Shown: positions 33,772 to 40,756 of the stretch, in pieces | How positions within the stretch are numbered: the first letter of the stretch is position 1 | Layout of the letters: every line of letters begins with the position of its first letter | Source: a virus | Direction: 5' to 3' (one strand) | Length of the DNA stretch: 42,443 nucleotides | Virus record (IMG/VR): IMGVR_UViG_3300013004_006200 | Span: 1 to 42,443 of that record | Made by a program: the position numbers and the translations under genes | Notes under the pieces: generated by a model | What the model was told of the DNA's origin: nothing | What the model saw: only the letters and a program-made list of their open reading frames with translations | The model's database searches: none

Positions 33772-34538
33772 AAGAAAATTTTAAAGATATAAATATACTA
33801 GTCATAGGTGATTCATGTACAGATGTGTTTATATATGGGCACACTTTTAGGTTGGCTCCAGAAGGACCAGCACCTGTACTCAATCCAATACAAGAGAAAA
33901 GTAATGGGGGTATGGCACTTAATGTTTGTGCAAACATTAATGCTATTGGTGCAAAATGTAAACTTGTAACTCAAGAAGAAAATATTTTCAAAACTAGATA
34001 TGTTGACGAAAGAACTAATAGTCTTCTAATCAGAGTGGACACTAATGATAAAGCTACTCGAATTTCTCAAGATTTAGTCAATAGTATTAAAAATAATTTT
34101 TATGATGGTGTACATTATGATGCCTTGGTTATTAGTGATTATTGCAAAGGCTTCTTAAAAGAATCTGATATAACAACTATTGCTAGAAATAATAAAAATA
34201 TATTTCTCGATACAAAAAAAATTCTTGATGATTGGTGTTTGGATTGTGATTATATAAAGATAAATCACATAGAGTTTGAAAAGACAAAACATACAATATG
34301 TAGACTAAATCTTTATGAGAAGTTGATAATCACTCATTCCGACAAAGGCTGTGAGTATAGAAGCTTGATGCATCCAGTTGAAAGAGTAAATTGCAAGGAT
34401 ATGTCAGGCGCAGGAGATACTTTTATGTCTGGGCTTGTTTGTGAATGGGTAAGGTCTAAAGATATCAATAGAGCAATTAATTTTGCTCAAGATTGTGCAA
34501 CTAAAGTTGTTCAAAAATTAGGAGTGTGTACTATATGA
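33768..34538 (+). CDS. PfkB/HldE-like sugar kinase
   Basis: The 256-residue ribokinase-fold protein begins VIGDSCTDVFIYGHTFRLAP (12-31), followed by EGPAPVLNPIQEKSNGGMALN. This strongly resembles the kinase half of HldE/RfaE (GDxxxDxxxxGxxxRxSPEAPVPV ... GGAANV). The catalytic GAGDTF loop is present near 214-219. Only the kinase domain is present, with no nucleotidyltransferase half, and it is shorter than a full PfkB kinase (about 310). It would phosphorylate a heptose or related sugar. It ends 4 nt into the Mpo1-like gene, the last gene of this operon. Confidence 0.8.
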   Translation: MKENFKDINILVIGDSCTDVFIYGHTFRLAPEGPAPVLNPIQEKSNGGMALNVCANINAIGAKCKLVTQEENIFKTRYVDERTNSLLIRVDTNDKATRISQDLVNSIKNNFYDGVHYDALVISDYCKGFLKESDITTIARNNKNIFLDTKKILDDWCLDCDYIKINHIEFEKTKHTICRLNLYEKLIITHSDKGCEYRSLMHPVERVNCKDMSGAGDTFMSGLVCEWVRSKDINRAINFAQDCATKVVQKLGVCTI

Positions 34539-34825
34539 GTATGAAAGAATATTATGCAAACTATCTTCTTTTGCATCAAAATAAAATTTGCAGAAGACTT
34601 CATATGCTAGGACAAGTTGCTACAATTCTATGGATTGTAGGATGTTTTAGATTTGAATATTACTGGTTTTTGCTACTAACACCACTTGTTGTTTATCCAT
34701 TTGCTTGGAGTGGTCATTTTTTCTTTGAAAGAAATCAACCCGCAGCATTTAAAAATCCAGTCAAAGCAAAGATTGCTGACTGGATGATGTTATTCGATGT
34801 TTTGCGTGGAAAAATTGCATTTTAG
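34535..34825 (+). CDS. Mpo1/DUF962-family membrane protein
   Basis: The 96-residue protein has the DUF962 layout: H14 in LLLHQN, HMLG with His23, a first transmembrane segment (about 25-38), a second (about 42-57), then WSGHFFFERNQPAAF with His61 and Glu65 and a conserved Pro. Yeast Mpo1 is an iron-dependent dioxygenase of 2-hydroxy fatty acid alpha-oxidation, and bacterial homologues are mostly uncharacterised. I start it at ATG 34535, which overlaps the kinase stop and has GGAG 10 nt upstream; a GTG at 34526 is less likely. It is odd in a phage and the only clear membrane protein in the glycan cluster. Confidence 0.7.
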   Translation: MSMKEYYANYLLLHQNKICRRLHMLGQVATILWIVGCFRFEYYWFLLLTPLVVYPFAWSGHFFFERNQPAAFKNPVKAKIADWMMLFDVLRGKIAF

Positions 34826-34829
34826 TTTT

Positions 34830-35831
34830 TCATTTTTTTTGTAAACTTTGTGCTATTTCTAAAATAAGATCTTCTTGACCAGCAACTAATTTTCTATTTC
34901 CAAGCTCAAATATAAGTGAAGAATATTCAATATTGTAAAGCTTAGATGCTTTTATAATTGGTTTTTCAAATCCAGAAAATAGTTTATTCAATCCAGTTAA
35001 AATATTTACTGGATTTGCAACTGGTATTTCAGGAACCAAATATTCTAAAACGGATTCTGCTTCTTTTATGACAACATTAAAGTCTATTGAAGTATTGAAT
35101 CCGTTTTTCTCTAATACAGGCAAGATTAACTCTAAAGGTGTATTTCCAGCACCAGCACCAAATCCACAAATACAAGCATCAATTATTTCTGCCCCATTTT
35201 CAGCAGCAACTAATGAATTTGCAACAGAAAGACCTAGATTATTATGCCCATGAAAACCAACTGATACAGAGAGATTATTTACTAAGAGCGATATCCTTTC
35301 TTGAACATCTTTTGGCATATAAGTGCCTGTAGAATCCATAATAATGATGGCTTCAGCACCATAAGATTGCATATTCAAAGCTTGACTTAACAGTTCTTCT
35401 GCAGAAATCAACGCTGACATCATCAATACACCATGCACTTCTTTTGATTTATTCTTGAGAAATTCGATATGAGTTTTTGATAAAGTAGATTCTGTGCAAT
35501 GAGTTGCTATCCTAAAAATATCAACACCACAATCAATTGCAGGCTTAATATCGTTGTCTATAGTTGCAATTCCAGGTATGGAATGAACGCTAAGTTTTGT
35601 TTTCTGTAAATTTTTTCTTGCTGTTGTAAGTATATCTTTATCGAAATGTAAGCTTTGACCAATCAGTATTGATGAAGCGCCTAGTCCGTTCCCATGTCCC
35701 ACTTCTATTACTGGTATTTTTGCTTTTTCTGCAAATTTACAATATCTTTCAATACTTGATAGAGATATTTTGTGCTTGACGCTATGATTGCCATCTCTCA
35801 ATGAAGGATCACTAATTAGTATTTTATTCAT
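34830..35831 (-). CDS. 4-hydroxy-2-oxovalerate aldolase-like (DmpG/MhpE family)
   Basis: The 333-residue DRE-TIM aldolase matches DmpG-type enzymes throughout: ISDPSLRDGNH (6-16; catalytic Arg12 and Asp13, His16), EVGHGNGLGASS (43-54), RIATHCTE (107-114), FHGHNNLG (193-200, metal His194/His196), GFGAGAGNTPLE, and ELGNRKLVAGQED near the C-terminus. It splits or makes 4-hydroxy-2-oxoacids from pyruvate and an aldehyde. It overlaps the acylating dehydrogenase by 4 nt (ATGA), in the order dehydrogenase then aldolase known for dmpF-dmpG, where the two proteins form a channelling complex. In a phage sugar cluster it probably runs in the synthetic direction to supply a keto acid to the ThDP enzyme. 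Confidence 0.88.
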   Translation of the reverse strand: MNKILISDPSLRDGNHSVKHKISLSSIERYCKFAEKAKIPVIEVGHGNGLGASSILIGQSLHFDKDILTTARKNLQKTKLSVHSIPGIATIDNDIKPAIDCGVDIFRIATHCTESTLSKTHIEFLKNKSKEVHGVLMMSALISAEELLSQALNMQSYGAEAIIIMDSTGTYMPKDVQERISLLVNNLSVSVGFHGHNNLGLSVANSLVAAENGAEIIDACICGFGAGAGNTPLELILPVLEKNGFNTSIDFNVVIKEAESVLEYLVPEIPVANPVNILTGLNKLFSGFEKPIIKASKLYNIEYSSLIFELGNRKLVAGQEDLILEIAQSLQKK

Positions 35832-36679
35832 AAGTACTCCATTGCTTTTATAGCAGCACAGTTTATAATGTCAAGATTTCCAGCATATGAAGGTAAATAG
35901 TCACCCGAGCCTTTGACTTTCACACTAACCATCAAAATATCATTCTCATTTAACATGGGTGGAATAACTAATTCATAAAATGGTACATATTCTTTAACTT
36001 CATGAAGTCGCTTATAAATGTTACACATTATATGTTCGTAATTAATTTGTTCTAAATCATGAAATTTTATAAAAATTGTAGTTTGCATAAAAACACAAGG
36101 TTCTGCTGGATTTATGTTCAATATGACTTTGCACTCATCAACTTTTGTAAATTTACGAATTGCATATTCTGTCGTTTTTATATAGTTGTCAATGTTTATT
36201 CTAGTGGACATTCCAGCACTTTTTGATGCTATTTGCGAAACAACTTCAATATAAGAAATATTATTTGTTGATTTAGAAATAGCATCTATTAATGGTAAAG
36301 ATGCTTGACCGCCACAAGTTATCATATTGATATTATCAGTTACTTGTAAGCTATCTCCGTTTATACAAGGCACACAGATTTCACCGATTTTTGCAGGAGT
36401 TAAGTCAATAACTTTTATGTTAAGTTCTTTCAAAACTTCATAGTGTCTGACTGCATCATAAGCATTTGTGCAGTCAAAAACTATATCGTAATTTTTATTT
36501 TTTGTGAAGAAATCTATGCCGTCTATAGAAGTTGTAATGCCTAATGATTTTGCAATTCTTATCCCATCAGAATTTTCTCGCCTTCCAACAAAAGCAATAT
36601 TTTTGTAGCCAAGTTTTATTAACTTTATTAATAAATCAGTGCCAATATTTCCAGTACCTAAGATTGCTACATTTTTCAT
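35828..36679 (-). CDS. Acetaldehyde dehydrogenase (acylating), DmpF/MhpF family
   Basis: The 283-residue protein has GTGNIGTDL (8-16), INMITCGGQAS (117-127) with the catalytic Cys122, ASKSAGMSTRINID (about 151-164), LNINPAEP and a C-terminal GDYLPSYAGNLDI, all landmarks of the acylating acetaldehyde dehydrogenases that partner HOA aldolase. It interconverts acetyl-CoA and acetaldehyde with NAD(H) and CoA. It overlaps the aldolase and ThDP genes by 4 nt each. Slightly shorter than usual (about 310). Provides the aldehyde for the aldolase, or disposes of it; direction inferred from context. Confidence 0.88.
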   Translation of the reverse strand: MKNVAILGTGNIGTDLLIKLIKLGYKNIAFVGRRENSDGIRIAKSLGITTSIDGIDFFTKNKNYDIVFDCTNAYDAVRHYEVLKELNIKVIDLTPAKIGEICVPCINGDSLQVTDNINMITCGGQASLPLIDAISKSTNNISYIEVVSQIASKSAGMSTRINIDNYIKTTEYAIRKFTKVDECKVILNINPAEPCVFMQTTIFIKFHDLEQINYEHIMCNIYKRLHEVKEYVPFYELVIPPMLNENDILMVSVKVKGSGDYLPSYAGNLDIINCAAIKAMEYL

Positions 36680-38499
36680 CTTACAATTTGTTTTGATTTT
36701 TCACTTACATCAACAATCATTTTTGATTCTAACTCTTGAAGTGATAAGAGTGGAGACATTTCTTCTATGGGTGGAGCAAATATTGTCCCATCACCCCTTA
36801 CAACTCCCTTGACCTTTGGAATAAAATCTTGTTCTGGATTCATATATACCTCCAACACAGCAGGTTCGGGATATGCAAGGAAACTCTCAACAACATCATC
36901 GAAATCTTCCATTTGCAGCAAATCAAAATATTTATATCCAAAGGCAGGCATTAATAATTTAAATTTTGGTAATGTAAGTCCAGTATTAGAATCAACTCCT
37001 GCAAACTTATTGTTGAAAAGCATCTTTTGAGTATGCTTGATCATTAAGTAACCATCGTTGTTGAAAATAACAATCTTGATATTTAGATTGTTTTCTATGA
37101 TGGTATGTGCTTCTTGCAGATTCATCATGATGCCACCATCACAGTTAAGGCATAGTACAGGTCTATCAGGACAAGCAAATGCAGCACCTATTGCTCCAGG
37201 AAGGCCATATCCCATTTCTCCCAAGCCTAATGATGTGAACATAGTTTGATTTTTCTTAAGATTGATTGCTTGATGACCACTTAATAAAGCAGTTCCCATA
37301 TCAGTGGTTATAATATGATTATCTTGTAATTTGTCAGAAAGTTGTTTGATGAATGAATAAGAATTTACATAGCCATCTTCTTTGAATCCACTATCAACAA
37401 GTTCATAAGTATTTTTTAAATTATTGCAGTAATCAATCCAATCTTGTTTCTTAGATATTTCTTCAAAGTTCATCATATTTTTGATAAAAATATCACAAGA
37501 TTTTATGTGGATATCATCGTATCTATTGGAATATTTATCAACTTCATTTTGATCAATATCTACTACAATAATTTTAGCATCTCTGGCAAATTGTGAGAAA
37601 TCATAGCCCACTTGCGGTAATGCTAATCTACTTCCTAAGACCAAAATCACATCAGCGTTTTGAACAATAAAGTTGGCACACCTTTGACCATAAATGCCAA
37701 ATCTACCAAAATGCAAATCATGTTCATTGTCAATAATATCGATTGCTGACCATGTTAGAAGAAAAGGAATTGAATGTTTCTCTATAAAGGATTGAAGCTC
37801 AGAACTTGATTTAGATAGTCTGACTCCATTACCACCAATAATCAATGGCCTTTTAGCATTTTTTAAAAAGTTAAATGTTTTGGAATATTTAGAAACAAAA
37901 TCATCTTCTTGTTTAAACTGAGTCTCACAATCTTCATCTAGTAAATCCCAATTTGGCATTTCAACTTTGCTTGACTGAATGTCAAATGGAATATCTACCC
38001 AAACAGGTCCTGGTCTACCGCTTAAAGATATTTTCTTGGCCTGTTCAAGCGAATCTAACATCAAGTCTTTATTTGTTACAATAGTTGAGTATTTAGTAAT
38101 ACTCTTAACCATATCAGTAATTTTTATTCCTTGAGTTCCTAACATTCTAACTTTAGAATGTATATCAAAATAAAATGAAGATTCTTGTCCAGATAAAATA
38201 ATACACGGAATAGAATCAGCCCAGTTGCTTAAGGCTCCAGTGACAGCATTTGCAACTCCAGCACCAGCAGTCACTAGAGCAGCCGAAATGTTTCCAGAAG
38301 AACGATAATAAGAACCAGCAGCCATTACAACAGATTGTTCATGATGCATATATACAATTTTAGTAAAGCCTTTCTTTACTATAGAATTGAAAATGTATGA
38401 GTTCGCAGAACCAATAATTCCAAAAACTATTTTGATATCATTTTTTTCTAGCCAATCTGCTATTAGATCTGCAACTACGTAATTATTATCATTTACCAT
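36676..38499 (-). CDS. Acetolactate-synthase-like ThDP enzyme (second copy)
   Basis: The 607-residue enzyme has the same three-domain plan as the one at 22306: MHHEQSVVMAAG with the activating Glu54, then VTAGAGVANAVTGAL. In the PP domain the GDG motif reads NCDGGIMMN (Cys453-Asp454-Gly455), so the first Gly is Cys while the metal-binding Asp is kept, and FNNDGY follows about 28 residues on. It is encoded between the RfbH-like gene (37 nt upstream) and the acylating dehydrogenase gene. That suggests it transfers an acyl unit, possibly from an aldolase-made keto acid, onto the keto-sugar made by the RfbH-like dehydratase. The donor is unknown. Confidence 0.85.
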   Translation of the reverse strand: MVNDNNYVVADLIADWLEKNDIKIVFGIIGSANSYIFNSIVKKGFTKIVYMHHEQSVVMAAGSYYRSSGNISAALVTAGAGVANAVTGALSNWADSIPCIILSGQESSFYFDIHSKVRMLGTQGIKITDMVKSITKYSTIVTNKDLMLDSLEQAKKISLSGRPGPVWVDIPFDIQSSKVEMPNWDLLDEDCETQFKQEDDFVSKYSKTFNFLKNAKRPLIIGGNGVRLSKSSSELQSFIEKHSIPFLLTWSAIDIIDNEHDLHFGRFGIYGQRCANFIVQNADVILVLGSRLALPQVGYDFSQFARDAKIIVVDIDQNEVDKYSNRYDDIHIKSCDIFIKNMMNFEEISKKQDWIDYCNNLKNTYELVDSGFKEDGYVNSYSFIKQLSDKLQDNHIITTDMGTALLSGHQAINLKKNQTMFTSLGLGEMGYGLPGAIGAAFACPDRPVLCLNCDGGIMMNLQEAHTIIENNLNIKIVIFNNDGYLMIKHTQKMLFNNKFAGVDSNTGLTLPKFKLLMPAFGYKYFDLLQMEDFDDVVESFLAYPEPAVLEVYMNPEQDFIPKVKGVVRGDGTIFAPPIEEMSPLLSLQELESKMIVDVSEKSKQIVR

Positions 38500-38537
38500 T
38501 TTTATGCTCTAATAAGTCTTATAAATGAAAGTCAATT

Positions 38538-39851
38538 TTATTTTTGACTCATAAATAAATCCAAAACTTCTTGAATATAAGATATCTGCTCTTCAGTTAT
38601 TACAGGAGAAGTTCCCAAGAAGAAAGTATCTGTAGTAACTTTCTTTGCTACAGGGAAATCATCAAGATTTAAATCTCCAACTAAATGAGTGTAAGCTGGC
38701 TGCATCAAAATGTTTCCAGCAAAGTATGGTCGAGTTTGAATTTTTCTTGATTCAAAAAATTGACATAAATCACTTCGTTTAAAAGGAGCGTTATCTTTTA
38801 CTGTAAGCGGGAAAGCAAACCAGTTTACGTCTGAAAGTTTTTGAGCAACAGGAACTATAAAATAATCTTCATATTTGAGGAATATATCTGACAATAGCCT
38901 GTGATTTCTTTGCCTTAATCGTTTGATTTCTGGCAGTTTATCGATTTGTTCAAGAAGCATACTTGCTTGAACTTCAATTGGTTTTAAATTAAATCCAACT
39001 TCTTCATAAACATATTTGTGGTCAAAAACTTCTCCAGGAATGCTAGGAAGCCATTCTGAAAATCTTTTATTACAAGCGCCACATTCAGTAATATTTTGTT
39101 TACCAATACAAAAGCATCCTCTGCCCCAATCTCTAAAGGATCGAATAACCTTTTCAAGATTTTCATCATTGCAGACAACTAGACCGCCTTCACCACAAGT
39201 TATATGATGAGCTGGATAAAAAGAACAAGACGCCATAGTTCCAAAGCTTCCCAAAGGATGTGAATCATAAGTACTATTAAGTGCGTCACAACAATCTTCT
39301 AGAAGAATAAGATTGTAATGTTCTACAATATCAAGCAATCTGTAGATATCTGGTGGATTGCCTAAAACGTGAGCAAACGTAATAATTTTAATCTCAGGAT
39401 CTGCTTGTAAAGTTGCTTCTACCTCATCCAGGTTTAGGTTTAATCCATCTAATGAGATATCAACAAATACAGGCTTAAAACCACATTGAAAAATAGGATT
39501 GATTGTTGTTGGAAAGCCCGCAATAGGAGTTAAGACTTTTGTTCCTTCTGGTAAATTTAAGTATCTTTTTGACTTTAAGGCAGACATCATCAATAAATTA
39601 GAACTACTTCCCGAGTTTGTAAGTAATGCGTAGTTCTTTCCAAATAAAGATGCAAGTTTTTTCTCAGCTTTATATGCTTCAGATCCTAAAACTAACCACC
39701 CATCTAGCAAAGTTGAAACTGACCTGACTATTTCTTTATGGTCAAAATACGGACCAGCATAATGAACGTGATCTTTGCCGGGTCTCCAAGTTTTCTTTTC
39801 CTCGGATTTCACATAAGATTCTACTGCTCTTAACAATTCTTCTTTTGTCAT
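38538..39851 (-). CDS. RfbH/E1-like CDP-4-keto-6-deoxyglucose 3-dehydrase
   Basis: The 437-residue DegT-fold protein has the two signatures of E1/RfbH. First, His215 replaces the PLP lysine in FYPAHHITCGEGG (211-223). Second, the [2Fe-2S] cysteines follow the E1 spacing: Cys188, then 57 residues to Cys246, one residue to Cys248, then Cys257/Cys260 after a short insertion before NKRF. SVSTLLDGWLVLG near 44-56 is also typical. It removes the C-3 hydroxyl of a CDP-4-keto-6-deoxyhexose using PMP, and needs an electron-donating reductase (RfbI/E3), which I do not find in this window. It is the first gene of the left-going operon with the ThDP enzyme, dehydrogenase and aldolase. A -10 element lies 6 nt before the ATG. 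Confidence 0.88.
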   Translation of the reverse strand: MTKEELLRAVESYVKSEEKKTWRPGKDHVHYAGPYFDHKEIVRSVSTLLDGWLVLGSEAYKAEKKLASLFGKNYALLTNSGSSSNLLMMSALKSKRYLNLPEGTKVLTPIAGFPTTINPIFQCGFKPVFVDISLDGLNLNLDEVEATLQADPEIKIITFAHVLGNPPDIYRLLDIVEHYNLILLEDCCDALNSTYDSHPLGSFGTMASCSFYPAHHITCGEGGLVVCNDENLEKVIRSFRDWGRGCFCIGKQNITECGACNKRFSEWLPSIPGEVFDHKYVYEEVGFNLKPIEVQASMLLEQIDKLPEIKRLRQRNHRLLSDIFLKYEDYFIVPVAQKLSDVNWFAFPLTVKDNAPFKRSDLCQFFESRKIQTRPYFAGNILMQPAYTHLVGDLNLDDFPVAKKVTTDTFFLGTSPVITEEQISYIQEVLDLFMSQK

Positions 39852-39857
39852 AAAAAT

Positions 39858-39863
39858 ATTTTA
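39858..39863 (-). promoter_or_regulatory. Extended -10 (TGGTAAAAT), leaderless, RfbH operon
   Basis: On the minus strand TAAAAT preceded by TGG ends exactly 6 nt before the ATG at 39851. It drives the operon RfbH-like, ThDP enzyme, acylating dehydrogenase, aldolase. No Shine-Dalgarno is present. Confidence 0.55.
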
Positions 39864-39908
39864 CCATATTACTGCGAATTATTTGTTCAAAACCAAAGCA
39901 GCATAAGT

Positions 39909-40709
39909 ATGTACAAAATTCAAATGCAAACAATAAATTTTAACGGCATTTTTATTTGGAATAATGCTTCAATGGGCGATGTTTTGCTTAGTATTGCGCT
40001 TATAGACAGAGCGATGAAAAAATATCCAGACTTAAGTTTTATACTAGGGTGCTGGAAAAGATTTAGTTACTTAGCCGATCATCTCCCAATAAGTGTTCTT
40101 GGATTTACACCACTCAAAGGAATAGACAATTACTTTTTCAACGCATATTGCCCTATTAATTATTATTCTTTTAATTCACAGTTTGGATGGATGCCTCATG
40201 TGGGTAAAAAATTCCAATGGAAATTCGCTATTGAAAATTTCAATAATGCAACATCTGGCTCTATTGTCCATTTGGAATATGAAGAACTTGAAATAGAATT
40301 AAAAGATTTAGATATTGACATTCCTGAAAATGCTATATTTGTAGAAAACGGGCCGTCATACAGTGGTCATAATGATTTCTACGTAAATATAGACCTTATT
40401 TCAAGTAAGTTTCCGCAATTTAAATTTTATTGCACTTCAAAAACTAACACTTATAATTCTAATGTTATAGATATGTCAGATGAAAATGCAATATATTTGC
40501 AAAGTGTTCAAAGAAAATGCAAAGCAATTTTAGGTAAAGGATCAGGCCCTTTCATATTGTCTTTCAATAAAGATTGTAGGAAAACACCAAAGGCATTGTT
40601 TGGATTTAAGGTTGAAGAGTTTGGCAAGCTTTGGGATAATGATGCAGCAATAGAATATTTTAGCGGTACAGATGAATCAGTAGAAAGATTCTTAGATAAA
40701 ATTAAATAA
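39909..40709 (+). CDS. GT9-like (heptosyltransferase-type) glycosyltransferase
   Basis: The 266-residue protein resembles a GT-B heptosyltransferase-type fold: NNASMGDVLLSIALIDRAMK (18-37) recalls the N-terminal GDVLLTTP motif of GT9 enzymes, and a later KAILGKGSGPFILSF (about 207-221) sits where these enzymes bind the donor with a Gly/Ser-rich turn. It is short for GT9 (usually 320-350). The start is uncertain: an ATG at 39924 (residue 6) is preceded by TACAAA exactly 6 nt upstream and would fit the leaderless pattern. It is divergent from the RfbH-like gene and followed by a strong terminator. With the HldE-like kinase it hints at a heptose-like sugar. Confidence 0.55.
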   Translation: MYKIQMQTINFNGIFIWNNASMGDVLLSIALIDRAMKKYPDLSFILGCWKRFSYLADHLPISVLGFTPLKGIDNYFFNAYCPINYYSFNSQFGWMPHVGKKFQWKFAIENFNNATSGSIVHLEYEELEIELKDLDIDIPENAIFVENGPSYSGHNDFYVNIDLISSKFPQFKFYCTSKTNTYNSNVIDMSDENAIYLQSVQRKCKAILGKGSGPFILSFNKDCRKTPKALFGFKVEEFGKLWDNDAAIEYFSGTDESVERFLDKIK

Positions 40710-40710
40710 A

Positions 40711-40736
40711 AAAGAGGAGTATTTCTACTCCTCTTT
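40711..40736. terminator. Bidirectional intrinsic terminator
   Basis: An 11-bp perfect stem (AAAGAGGAGTA / TACTCCTCTTT) with a TTTC loop is flanked by A-rich sequence on the left and a T-run on the right, so it gives a U-tract on either strand. It lies between convergent genes ending at 40709 and 40757 and separates the glycan cluster from the capsid block. Confidence 0.92.
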
Positions 40737-40756
40737 TTTTTATGACTAGTTTAGAA

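Noticed and set aside
34807-34850. Terminator after the Mpo1-like gene
   Set aside because: There is a T-rich stretch and a weak A/T-only stem, but no GC-containing hairpin; not convincing.
38500-38537. Leaderless promoter for the ThDP gene at 38499
   Set aside because: The hexamer 6 nt upstream reads TAGAGC, a poor -10; the gene is more simply co-transcribed from the RfbH-like gene.
17343-40709. Mobile element carrying the glycan cluster
   Set aside because: No transposase, integrase, terminal repeats or tRNA att-like sequence was found at either edge.
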